A stretch of DNA of 64,000 nt, from the NCBI RefSeq assembly GCF_000485595.1, contig NW_014577110.1, forward strand, positions 1 to 64,000, read 5' to 3'. This stretch comes from Priapulus caudatus. Its lineage: Eukaryota > Priapulida > Priapulimorpha > Priapulimorphida > Priapulidae. Position numbers and translations under genes: made by a program. Of this stretch, positions 1 through 12,800 are shown piece by piece (position 1 is the first letter of the stretch; every line of letters begins with the position of its first letter). The notes below the pieces were generated by a model, which saw nothing but the letters and a program-made list of their open reading frames with translations, was not told the origin of the DNA and searched no databases.

Positions 1-2820
1 TCTCTAAATTTTTTGTACCCTCCGATCAAGAGGGGGTCCATGGCCTCCTTGTGGCCGCGACCCCCCTTAGCTACGCCTATATGTCCCATTTCAAGCACGT
101 GACGGAATATTGGAATTAGTTTGATTTGTGTTGTTAGCAGTACCATGCATATGTTGCATTTATCCCGTCCATAAACTGTTTTCAAGTTCCTCATATAAAA
201 GTTAAAAGTTAAAATTATTTTTTTGAAAAAAGTAGAGGCATATTGAAATGAAAATCGAAATAAGATCTACGGGAAAAAACAGGTAGAATGTGTTTATGGA
301 CCGGGTTGACCACGAACCACAATACAGCTTGGCGACGCTTAATGCGACGATGGTTACCAGGGTTAATTAACTCATGGTACAGTATCCGGTAACAGCAAGA
401 GCAGATCGAACCCGCTGCCAAGCTGTAAAGGCAAGGGAAAATCACGGGAGAGGGAGGAACAGCTGAAGGAGACTGATAAAAAAAACGCATAATCGCCATT
501 CACTGACGGATCAGCAGCTCGGGAATCCTGGACCCGGCGCTGTTGGGGCGGCAGGCCATCGTCCTTACGCAAATGGCGATCAACAGCGCAAGGGCCATCG
601 GCCAATCCGAAAAGCTATCTCGTGTAAAAAGCAGCAGGCTATCACGGAGAACTCTACTGACGCAATATTCTCGGCAAATGGACTCGCAATCAACTACTCT
701 CACTCCACACCATATCAAAACTCAGAATCATTTTGCCTCGACTGCCAAAGAAGGCCATTCTCACTGTTCACGGCCCCAACAAAACAACATTTCACAAACA
801 CTTTACCCAAAACATCCAAGAAAGAGTAAAGCAGCTATTCACAAACAACATCAAAGATTGACATTTGCTGGGTAGAAGGACATGAGGCCTGGCTGCAAAA
901 TGAACTAGGCAGACAAAGAAGCGAAACGGGCAGCCTTCGAGGCCGCAGAAATGGATAAATCTTTGCAGACCACTGTCTCGCGCTTTCTTTCTCCGAAGCC
1001 AAAGAGAAATGCAAAGAAAGCCTTGGTAGAACGATGGTCAGAGTTGGCAGTGGACAGTCTGTTTCAGGCAGGTAGCTTTCATCATGCTAGGAGCCTAATG
1101 GTAAAGCATATAGCAGCGTTGCGGCAGCGTCACACAATCGCAAGAACAGAAACCTAAGCTTTCAACACGGATTAAAACTGGACACACTAAGACTGAAGAG
1201 CCCAGCATGGTCTTAAGATCGCGGGCAAGTGAAGTCCCTATGGACCGTGTGCCTCGCGCAAATGAAACCGTGGAGCAGCAAGTTATTACATTGGCTGCAC
1301 GACTCAGGTTTAGCAGCGGAGAAGAATGACTGACCAAAACTGATCGAACTGGGTATGTGAAGGCACCAACACAACCCAACCTCGCGTCAATTGACATGTC
1401 CGACCCTTACCGGGGAAAACAGCGAATCTTTACACCAGAGATGGATGCGCACCATCAAACATGCCCCTCTCCAGATTCCTGTCTGAGCTCATACCCAGTA
1501 ATTTAGCCCACGACACTGCCGTTGTTACAAATTTTTAAAAAACTACAATCAACGCATTACTATGAGCAAACAGCCGGTAGCTAACGATAGCAAAGAGGGT
1601 TTACATTGCTGACGCGATGACCTCGTGAAGTAGGAGGATAAACGAATAACAACCAACAACATACAACAATTTGTGGAACTGCACTGAATAACATGCAATT
1701 TATTTAAATACAACAAAAGATTTACATCGTTTAGAATACAATAGCGTTAAAGAATCACATTTAACATTTTGTTCGTTATAAAAAATGTTTTTGCTTCCTC
1801 TGATGAAGAACTAAAAACCATATTGAAATTTGATTTCAAATAAAAAACAAGGTAGCTCCAAAATAGCCGCTCTATTAAAATAAAAAAGGAAATTTACCAT
1901 GAAAAGGAATTGTTTTTGCCTCCCCTGATAGAGAACAGTTTACTTAAAAATAGTGTTGCAAATCGGATTTGAAATAAAAACCGAGTGGATCGCCAAAATA
2001 TGGCCGTCTATAAGTTCGAATATATCAAAGTTATTCACAAAGCATTTCCATTTCTTTTCTCTGTCAATAAGAGTTCAGAACCATAAAATTCAATCAAGAG
2101 CCAACTTGCAACAACACAAATCTGAGCAAAGAAGAATTATCTCCTTTCTTTTAGTCATGTTTTTGTCTGGCTGCAGAAATCTCCAAAATCCAAAGTCAAG
2201 TCTTCTCGTCGATTTTGGCACAGAACATTTTGAGGATTTCGTTGACATTAATGTCATTCACTAACTCCTGTTCAACGAAAAGGAGAATGAGAGCAGAGAA
2301 TCGTGGCTGGGTCATTGTAGAACGAAGTTTAGACTTGACAATGCCTCATTTTAGAGATGTTCGTTAGCAGATGCAGAAGTAAACAGGAATTGTGGCCAGT
2401 CCTGTGAAGACGCGATGACCGCGTGAGAGGCAAGGAAAAATTTTTGTTTTGTTTTGTTTGCCAATCAACAGGGGGGGGGGGCATGGCCCCCTTGTGCCCC
2501 CCCTTAGCTACGCCAGTGCACAGGAACGTACTCACTCAAAAAGTGAGGCCCTGAGGGATAAGGAGGGAGGAGGTTGCGGATGCACACGAGGGGGAATGTG
2601 GAAAAAGAGAAATGAGATCGGAGGAGGAATAAGGCATATGTATGTTTATTGACTATTAAAGCTTGGGTACAGTTTTCGCAATGTTTACTTTTCACTATTA
2701 CATTACTATTCATCTCAGCGCTGTGTTACGCATATTAGTAAATACATGTCGTGCTACAACTGCTAATCTTGACTCACCAGTGCTCCTGTAAACTAAAAAT
2801 GCGTAATGTTTCTTACTCTC
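1..2820. other. Upstream intergenic region: repeat debris, no gene recognised
   Basis: The first 85 bases and 2466-2517 share a C/G-rich string ending CCCCCCTTAGCTACGCC, and a related string lies near 52110-52150, so this is a short dispersed repeat. A possible RNase H relic is listed separately. The rest is AT-rich with only short, non-homologous open frames. Confidence 0.6.
700..1160 (+). pseudogene. Possible retrotransposon RNase H remnant
   Basis: Reading across frames on the + strand gives IDICWVEGHE, then QNEL, then ADKEAKRAA. This resembles the end of RNase H domains in retroelements (WVpGHegi.GNE.AD..AK.AA). A one-base insertion near 907 separates the two halves, and a stop breaks the upstream part. 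A basic C-terminal tail follows to 1157. Homology is short and judged by eye; it could be chance. Confidence 0.3.
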
Positions 2821-3060
2821 GCTAGACGGCGCCTCTATTCCGTTCTTTTAGTGACGTCATAGCGTCAGTGGTTACATCCAAAGTTACATCTGCGTGCTGC
2901 TATGTTGTTACATTATTTGGCATTGAATCTGTGTTGTGTTTGCGCTGTCGAATGTATTTTCTGTATGTATGAGTTGAGGTCGAGTGAACTGTAATTCCTA
3001 ATGTTGTATTCTAGCCGATAATAATAATATTCACAGACTGCGTCTGGGATTTAATTTAGC
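2821..3060 (+). promoter_or_regulatory. Presumed DNAH2 promoter/5' UTR with a full CRE palindrome
   Basis: A perfect 8-bp palindrome TGACGTCA (2852-2859) lies about 200 bp before the predicted DNAH2 start codon; this is the consensus cAMP-response element bound by CREB/ATF proteins. A direct repeat of GTTACATC with short spacing follows at about 2871. No convincing RFX X-box, which is common upstream of ciliary genes, was found by eye. The transcription start is not visible, and the regulatory role is inference from position and motif only. Confidence 0.4.
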
Positions 3061-6000
3061 ATGATGATGTCTGCATCAAGCACGTTGGGTACGTTCCTTG
3101 AAGTTGGACCTTGCCTTGGTCATTGGACTTTAGTTTAAAGACTAATCATTGTGAGGTTATCAGGTTATCTTCCCTCCTGAGGCTCTTAATTCTCTTCTCT
3201 GCTCTAGTTTAGTAGCTAATTGATGATAGAAGCATATACTGCAATACTGAAGTGTTTATATATTTTGACTTAGGGCAACCTGCCCTAATCAGGCTAATGA
3301 AAATAATGGTTCGATGATCGATCCTTGCTTTTACACTAAAAATAAAATTCACTTTTTATAGGCTATAGTCTTTAGGTTAAACTTAAAGTATTATTAGTTA
3401 CGTAGGGCCTACCTAAATCCTAAATTATTCCCACTGCTAACATGTTCCCTTACCCTATGAAATATATATGTATAGGGGGGTCCTAAACCAGGACCCCCAT
3501 TATACAATAACAGGGTCACCGTTTTTTTTAATTCACCATTTCTTGCAGCTACCAATACTGGGAGTGGCGATCAGCAAAGTGAAATTGAATTAAATGGTGA
3601 AAATGACAATTCTGGCATAGAGAGCAACTTTGAGTCATATAGTGACATGGTACGTTTTCAAACGCTTTCATGATTAAATGGGATTATCATGTACCCTATA
3701 ACCATGCAGGATTACCACAGAATTTGCTGTACACTTGCACCAACCATTTTTTCTTTATGAACATATAGAACCAGAGTTAAATAATTTACTCTGAGCAAAT
3801 TCCTTTATATTAATAAAATATATGGGAAAATTTAAACATAAATAAAACCTAGTTAACAAATTTATCTATAAATTATCATTCCAAATAAGAATTTGTAAAT
3901 TGTAGTTAACTAACATTTAAATAGTACTATATAACTAATCTACGCGAGTTTTACTGTATAGCTGTAGAAGTTATTGCTGAAGTGATACACTCAAGCCATG
4001 CTAGAAGTGTTAGTTGTACCCATTATTCATGCATAAGTTAAACAAATTTCTGTATTTAGGTGAGTGTAGTCAAGAGGCGAGTGGTCTTGTCGGGGCTTCG
4101 ACAGAATATGTGGACAACACAACACGAACATGTGATCCAAACTTTTCTGTTCGATCGTTCTCTGACCTTGCTAGTTGTCTTTATGGATGCAGTGACAGGC
4201 TTGCATGTGGACCTTGCTATGCCAGGTTACCCAGTGCACCAGCTATGCTATTTCATTAAAGGTATTACTGTAATTATGTATTCTTGCATAAACAATTTCA
4301 TTATCAACATCATTTATTATATTATATAACAATTAAATGTAATTGTTTTTTTCTGGCTAGTTAGATCAGTTCAAGTGAGGCTTGAAAAATTTGTATTGTA
4401 TTCTTAGATTACATCTTTACTTTCATAGCTGATACTCGGACTTGGATCACCAAAGATAATTTTAGGAAGAATATACAGTATGGTACAGTGAAAGGAAATT
4501 ATGTAGAAAGCTTGCTAGGTCTGATGCAGGGAGTCTATGCACCAACCTTTTTTAAGAACTCCTCATGGCCAGACAGCATCAAAAGCGACTTTTCTGGAGC
4601 ATTGTATAAGTTCATGGCAAACCTCACAGACACCAGGTAAGTTAAATAATTACAACATGATATAACTGTCAAATTGATGCGAACTATTTCACTGGAATCA
4701 TCAAAACTAAAATTATTGGAATTGTTCACTAATGGCCAATATGTGATATTGATAAGTCACATAAAACACTGTTAATTTCAGTCATTAAAACAGAGATATT
4801 AGCTGTGTAGCACTAATGTAGTTAATGCATTGTAAGTAATTAAATGCCGGTTTAGGTACAAAATGGAAGGCCACACAGTACTATATGTGCCAGTTGAAGG
4901 ATTGGACACCACTGTAGAGGTTGCAGCCAGGAAAAAGGAGTTCGTACAGAGGCTGGAAAGTAATTTGACTAGTATTAATACTCCTTTTTTCTATGTAATT
5001 TGACAATCTGTGCAAGGAACAAACATTTGTAAAAGTTATTAATAAGACAAACATTTGTATAAGTTATTAATAAGACAATCATTTATTGTACTAAAGCTGC
5101 AATGATCCACTGGACCCGGCAAATAAAAGAGGTTCTGAGTTCTCAGGAGTCTATTGAAACCGGTGAAAATGCAGGACCTTTGGAAGAAATTGAATTCTGG
5201 AGAAGTAGGTGTGAAGATCTTTCGGGTAAGTGCAGCTAGCGTTCATTCTGGCAACATTAAGTCAACACTGTGTATACATTTTAAAATGACACACCTGTGT
5301 CACTCTTAAGTCTCAATCATATGACCAATAAGAAACCAATAGGCGGTGGGAATGTATATTATCATTCATGAGAAAATCCACATATTAAACGTTATATGCA
5401 GGTTTGAGCCATCAGTTGGATCAACCAGGAGTGAAAAAGATCAGAACTATCCTAGAGTTGTCCAGATCTTCTTATGTAGGGCCATTCTTGAAGCTTTCAC
5501 GATTGATCCAGGTATTTCAACTATCAGCTGCTCATGATATTAACTCTCATAAATATGCACTAGGGATGTGTTTTGTAGTAATTATTGCCTAAATTGAATC
5601 ACTTCTTCAGTTGCATTGTTTCTCGCAATTATTTATGTATTCATTCAGTCATATTCACATGACAATGATCTTAGTTGAGGTTGTGAAATATTTATCTGAT
5701 GAGACCTAAAAACTGACAAATGCTCAGTATGCTATACCTTTTCATCTATTAGAATGGCTCAGCTCAGGCTCAGGAGAACCTGCACTTTTTATCAATCTTG
5801 AAAGAACCTTGTGAGATTTTGGCCCATTCCTCTCCACGTGACATCCCCGGAATGCTCACAAACCTGCTCAATATGATACGGATGATTTGGGTGAATTCCC
5901 AGCATTATAATGACAGAGAGAGACTGACTGGCCTGTTCAGAAAGGTACTTAAAGTGAAAGATATTTCCTTATGTTTTTTTTCCTTAGGCATGTATTTAAA

Positions 6001-9000
6001 GCACCTAATTTTGTACTCAGCAATCAGATTGTAATTGATCTTATGAGTACACTAGCTAATTGAACTTAACATTGTGTTTCCAAACCATCCTGCTAGTTAT
6101 GTGTGAAATGTTCCAGGCAATGTGCATATATCTTATAGGTTGCTGTAGCCGAATGAACAGCAGAGATTTATTGTAGTATAACAAAAATATGTTTCTTTGC
6201 TTCAGTCTTTGTTCAACGCACACTGTGGGCATTTGTCTTCTTGTAGATTTTGAAAATCACGTGATCATTTGGTGCCAACTGATTGATCAATAATTAATGC
6301 AAAATCTTTTTTTGTCTTGGTCTGCAAGCAACGCACACAGCCAACTCTGTGACATTGAGACAAACCAATTGTCTCGAATATCAAACATGTTGTATCTCAG
6401 TGACAGTTGTTGGGAGGCAAACGTTTTGTTTTTGGCCAGCTTGGAATGATATGCCCAATATAATACATATGCTATCCCAGCCCACGAATGAAATAATTTT
6501 GTACATTGCTCTGCTCGCATGATTGGCTTAGTGGTGTTCCTGTCTGCACCTGTAATAGCTTTCTTGCTATGTGAGGGGTGGGATTCACGCACGTATTTGC
6601 ATCTTAATAGTTCATTATTATATTGAGGAACTGTTGGCAATTTCAAGGTGAGCAATGAGATCATCCGGCGATGCTGCAAGGAGATCTCTCTGGACAAGAT
6701 ATTTGATGGATTCATCAGCTCAAGCATACAGAGTCTGACGGACAGCATAGACTGTTGCTTAGTCTGGAAGAGCACGTACACGAGGGTAGAGTTGTCATTA
6801 AACACTAACTATACCATGGCTCCTATATGCCACTTGATACATAATCAACAAGGTGTGCCACATATCATCGCATGTCAAATGGTGTTTCCTGCAGTAGGTA
6901 AATTCTAATGTGACTGTCATGAGTTAGGATTTCTAGCCTGTGTGTGTAGCTGAAGTGTAAAGCCTGTACGTGTGATTTTAGATGGCAAGAACTCATCACA
7001 GGCTGTCATCTGCGGGCTGGGTCCTCGATCAGACAAGCATCTTCACACAGGTTGATGCCTTCATACAAAGGTGCCGCGATCTACTGGAGGTATGAACCAT
7101 TGAATTCATTAGGGTAACTATAAAGATGAGTTGCTCAGTTGCTCATAGGCAAGTAAGAAATTTTATTAATCTTGATATGAAACAATATGCATGTTAGATG
7201 GTAAATAAAGCACATACTGACTGACATTTTTTTCCAGATGTGTGAATGCTCCAGGCATTTCTTGCGGATGGACAATGGCACGCAGATTCCTGTTCCATCC
7301 TTCTCTGGGCAGCGTGGTCCGGAGGTTGCACAAACACTACTAGAGACAGAGAAAACCTTCAGCAAACGTCTTGACGCCCTCAAGAAAGTAAGGAAGACCA
7401 TCTTGGATGTAAAGGCAACATCATGGCATGATGATTACAATAGGTGAGCATGCATGGTTTTCTATATTGTGAGATTTTCTTTAGTTTTAGTGCACACATT
7501 TGCACTCAACTAATGATTATACTGCACACATGCCATGTTTACATTGAGGTACGTGTTTATAGGGGAAGGTGGTGATATAATATCAAGAGTGAATAATAAT
7601 GGATTATTTATCTAGATAATCTATTATAGTAATAATCTATTATTCTTCACTCATGATAATGTATTTGTACATTTTTGTGTATGGGAATCAATGTCATCTT
7701 AAGGTTTCGAAGTGGAATTAAGGACCTGGAGGTGATGATGCAGAATCTGATCAGCACTGCATTTGACACAGTGAGCACTGTCCAGGAGGGAGTAGAGCTG
7801 CTGGATCTGTTTCAGCATCTGACGGCCAGAGAGGTTAATCACTTACAACTCCATTGAAACTTTGTTAACTCTACTTTTAACATCAATAGATTCACATAAT
7901 AAATTGATTCTGCTGAATTAAATGTGCGTTGATCAAAAACAGTTATTCAATGATTGTTGCTCAATACGAGCTATACTGCGGAACAGCTTGACTGTGATAT
8001 AATGCTACAATGACTGTGAGGCGCGAATAATGGCTAACGTAATAGATCATTTCCAGACTATCAAGCGAACAATCGACAAAAAGACGGTGCAGATGTGGAC
8101 ACTGTTTTCTGACGAGCTAAACTCCGTCAAGAAAGAGCTTGCCACCAAATCACCACCACTCTCGCCCATGCACCCTAACTATGCTGGCTGTGCACACTGG
8201 GCGAAGGCACTCAAACGTCGTATTGATTATGACATGGCAGTGCTGGACAGCGCTACGTTCCTGCCACATACAGGTAACAGAGTGTACAGCAACGACGATA
8301 ACTTTATATTATATATGGGGTATACTATATATTATACTATAGCTGGGATAAAAGGATGTAATGTGAATGGGGTAATTGACACCTCCCCTCAGGCCACAAT
8401 TAAAAAAATCTTTGTTTGCCCTCACCCGACCCAGGCTGAAAAGTTTGGATAGGTAGGTAGGCTTTTTTTTTTAGGGCGGGTCTTACAAATTCAGCATGGT
8501 GTCTACATGCTCAGGTGTGCTTGTGTGGAGATACCTTTTATGTTGAATGTTTGTTTTGCTAATGTATTGCCTACAGATTTATATAACGTACCGTGATACA
8601 ATTTGTAAAAAAAAACAAGAATGGAAAAGATCAATACAATTTTTTGAGTCCGCCCTTTTTTGGCGGGTCGGTCGGGTGAGGGCAAACAAACAATATTTTT
8701 ATTATCCCCTCAGGTAGTGGGGACGAGGCTCGCATCCAGTACCGGCAGCTGGCGGCAGCACTGGATGAATACACGCGTAAGGTGTTTGACGACTGGGCGA
8801 GTACTGTCGACAGGGAGCCCGGCACCCTGCTCGATGCTCCCCTGATGTGCCGCAGCAGTGAGAAGCCAGGCATGCTCGATATCAACTTTGACAGGTGCCA
8901 ATATAGTTCTATTACAACCCCCCCTCCTGGACAATTCTTCCCCCTGACAATACCCCCATGCCATATACACACTTGACAATCACCCTTGGACAATACTCCC

Positions 9001-9834
9001 ATGCCATATACACCCCTGACAATCACCCCTTGGACAATACCCCCATGCCATATACACCCCTGACAATCACCCCTTGGACAATACCCCCATGCCATATACA
9101 CCCCTGACAATCACCCCTTGGACAATACCCCCATATGCCATATACACCCCTAACAATCACCTTCTGGACAATTACCCTTATGCCATATTTACCCATTTAG
9201 AGAAGCGAATAATTAGCGGGTGAGGAATTTTGCCAAAATTGTGATGAGCTGTTATTGTATTTGATATTACATATTGCAGGTCTTTGCTCAAGCTATTCCA
9301 AGAGATCTACTACTGGGAGAGACTCATGTTTGAAATTCCACACTATGCAGCAGATGTTTACAGCAAGAAGGAAGACCTTAGGAATCTATGTGAACAGGTA
9401 TACATAGTCGAGTAGACATGCAAGTAGACAGAAAACCCTACAGAATAGGCAACCAAGCTTCTTCTTCACCGTGTTAGTATCAGCAACTGGAGGCAATGAC
9501 TAAAATTAACAAAGTTTACGTTTCTGTTAAATAAGGAAATATATGTATTTAAGTGTTACTCATTACAGGTGATGATGAAAGGCTGCAATACGCAATCTTT
9601 TTTAAGAATTAATTATGAAACGCCAATATCTGTTGGATTCAGGTGTTGCTCGTGGTACGGGACTACAATAGGATTATCTCGGCACTGTCTCCAGAGGAGA
9701 GGGGTTTATTCCGAGAGAGAATACGCTTCTTAGACAAGAAAGTACATCCTGGGCTAACCAAACTGACATGGGCTTCCAAGGGTGTTGCAGACTTCTACAT
9801 AGCAGACTGCCGCCAACATGCACTGAGAGTGCAG
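3061..9834 (+). CDS. DNAH2: DNAH2 exons 1-16: N-terminal tail (DHC_N1), residues about 1-788
   Basis: Exons: 3061-3088, 3549-3649, 4060-4261, 4429-4636, 4856-4959, 5097-5225, 5402-5511, 5753-5944, 6648-6785, 6982-7089, 7238-7443, 7704-7833, 8057-8273, 8714-8894, 9280-9397, 9643-9834. This is the cargo and base-forming tail that pairs with the partner heavy chain and intermediate chains. Exon 1 is three ATGs plus six codons ending at a GTACGT donor; its phase fits exon 2, which encodes an acidic, serine-rich low-complexity leader. Recognisable DNAH2 blocks include [10 protein letters not shown] (exon 6), WVLDQTSIF (exon 10) and [13 protein letters not shown] (exon 16). Exon 9 is ended at 6785 by homology; reading on into the intron is open but loses similarity. 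Exon 1 is short, so its assignment rests on phase, splice consensus and the upstream stop. Confidence 0.9.
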
Positions 9835-12800
9835 GTAATTACACATGTTAGCATGACTCTGTAGACACATTGAATCCACATAGTAGAATGACAGATAGAT
9901 CAGGCACTGCAGTATTACACTAGATATTTATAGAACTGCCAAGTTTAATTGTATTTTACCTTTTTTTCATTGTCTCAAATGCATATTCAGTATTCTATGA
10001 GAGAAGACTTTATTCTGCACTGTTGGTGAATGCTAGAAAGTCTCACTTTGTGCCATTAAGAATTGTATACTACCTTACTGCCAATTTAATATTAGTTTTC
10101 CAATTTCACTGCCCCTTCCCCTACAAACCAGACTTCTGAATGCTATTTATCAATAGCCACACTAAAAATTTGTTTGGGTTTTCATGCTCTGTAATGTGAC
10201 GATAATATTAAGAGTTTAGCAAAGAGATGTTTGTCCAATAAGTTCAACCGCCAGTGACGAGCTGAGCACATGTACAGCCCAGCATGCACGCAAACATGTG
10301 CGGTGCAAGATTCTCTATTATCTTGGCTTCATTGTTTGCGATTCAAATTGTCAACAACTGCTTATAAATGCCGATGATTTCCAATTGAGCATTTTTAGCT
10401 CATCTGACATAGTCAGATGCAGCTTGTAGAATCGCATGATCGTCCGTGCGTCCGTGCGTCCGTCCGGGCGTCAACAGTTGGGCACAAATCTTAACCGCTC
10501 GACGTACGGTCACGATATTCGGCACATTGGGGGGGGATCGTCAAAACGAGTTGGGCTGTCGAAGCTGGGGGTCAAAGGTCAAAGGTCAAGAGGTGTAAAA
10601 GAAGGGGGAACATTCACTCCTTAACTTAAGGTATAGGGAGGAAATGCAGAATTGCGGCACAAATCTAAACGGCTCGACCTAGGCTCGTGATAGTCGGTGT
10701 ATAGCATCATGGTAGGAAAAGCCATCACTGTGCTGAAATTGGAGGTCACAGGTCAAAGGTCAATGGGCACAGGGCAGATTTTAGACATTTTCTGAGGACA
10801 TGGTCTGACGGAGCGATTGAAAAACTTTTTTGTTTCAGCGGTGACCTAGCATTTTTATGGCATTATTGAAAGGACCATGAAATCTACTTTCTGCTGACAT
10901 GCGAAGAGTAAGTGTCAGATAACCTTTTGACCCTCAAGAGGAGGGTTAAACATGGATTTGTTGACTGTCTGTTAGAAAGAATTTGACTGCCGGGTTTGCT
11001 AGTAGAATCTATACATGCCTGGATGTATGAGGCTACAATGTCACAGTGAAATTTCAAAAGCTAAATTTGGTTAAAGAAGGTTTATGCTCCTTAAATCGTA
11101 TAATTTATATGGCATTCTGTACTGTCAGTATGTTACATGTAACGTATGCCACTGCCAGTGGCTACTGCCAGTGCATGTGTTGGTGGTACTGTGGAGTTTT
11201 TGCCTTAATTGGTTACAGGTGGCAGCTCTCTATTGCGCAGCCTGTAGGCTTGCGTAGGTAAATGGATGAGTGCTTACCTATTCTGTCTTGCAGATAGTTG
11301 TTGCTACTACGTATGATGGGAGCTTCCATCTTTAATCTGAAGACACTTAAACGTACGCGCCATCTCGTGGCAACTTTCATAACGATCCCAACGAACATTC
11401 TTTTGAGAAGGTTCCTGATACCATCCCTGTGCATTCCACTGTTTCGGCGTGTATGTGAACACATTTGGGACTAACAGGGTTTACTAGAATCCCACCACTC
11501 CACCACAGAGTCACCGCAGTAGACGTTAGATGAGCGCTGTCGCTCTGCGGCACTTGTATTAGTAACCGCCAGTGAAGACGAAATAATAGGAATTTGCCAG
11601 TAAGGTTATATACTTGAATGATGCAAGATGTCAGTTATTCTCACCTTTACCAACAGGGTAAATTAGATAGCCACATTCTTCCTTTAATGTAGTATCGTCT
11701 TCTCAGGCATAACTACAATAAGTCTCATTATAAAACTTAATTCTAATTAAAACGTAACTGACTGTGTAATTTGTTTAGTAATGATAAAATGCGGGCTTTT
11801 TTCTAGGCAATGGTTGACGACTACAAGAACACGAACATAGCCATCTTCCAAAACTGCAAGAAGATTAGTGAGGTGCTGCTGTTTAACATTGACAACAAGA
11901 AAGTGTATGAGAACAATGAGTTTGAGGATGAACAGACAGCGCACCGCAAGACGGTACAGCGACAACTGAAGCAGACGCATGATGACATTGTCGCCACACT
12001 CAAGAACACGTATGACATCTTCCGCAACGATGGACCAGAGGTATGTTCGGTGGTGCAGTAGTCATGGCCTTGTGCTACATGGTTGCATGGAGTAGTCGTA
12101 CGCAAGTAAGCTTCCTAGATGATGAAATAATATCAACAATATTTGGTGTATTCATCTTTATGAACCTGATTGTAGATCGAGTCAGTTATGGTACATCTTT
12201 ATTCATGTATAACGTTTCTACCCTAGGTTCAAACCTACTGGCTCAGGTATCTAGACAAGGTTGATTGCATGGTAGAGGAAGCATTCAGGCTTAATATCAA
12301 GTGGAGCCTGCAAGAGCTATCTAGAGCAATCAATGGGGATGGCAAATCTAGCCCTAACCCCCTGTTTAAAGTCAAGGTAGGCATGTCGTCATTTATTCTT
12401 CTATTTTATCAACAGTTATCAACATTCGATTCGATATAGATGTCATTCTATTTTGTATAACAGTTATGTCTATACCAAAACTTCTTCACTGTGACATTCT
12501 TTTAACCATATTAAACAGAATCAGGGTTAATTCAAACTAATCTATCTGTATATATGCACTCTTCTCATTGCAGGTTGTATTGGAGAGAAATAGAGTCAAC
12601 TTTAATCCTAAGTTGTTGAAGTTGGCATCACTTGTGAGTGGGACTATGCAAGAGCTGGCGAGCACTGTTGCAGGGATCAGTCGACTTCCTGACCTCCTTA
12701 GCAGGCGACCTACCAACAAGGAGCCAATCTACAAGTAGGCTGACCAAGTTTTTAGTAGCAGCTGCCTACATCTCACCCCCTTTTAAAATATGATTTAATT

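Noticed and set aside
6287-6805. 172-codon open frame on the - strand
   Set aside because: Partly antisense to DNAH2 exon 9 and partly intron; no recognisable domain.
6786-6897. Exon 9 extending through 6897
   Set aside because: The frame is open but similarity to DNAH2 stops at 6785, and the donor there joins exon 10 in phase with good homology.
8631-9110. 159-codon open frame on the - strand
   Set aside because: It is a translation of the 44-bp minisatellite plus the antisense of DNAH2 exon 14; the peptide is periodic and Gly/Trp-rich.
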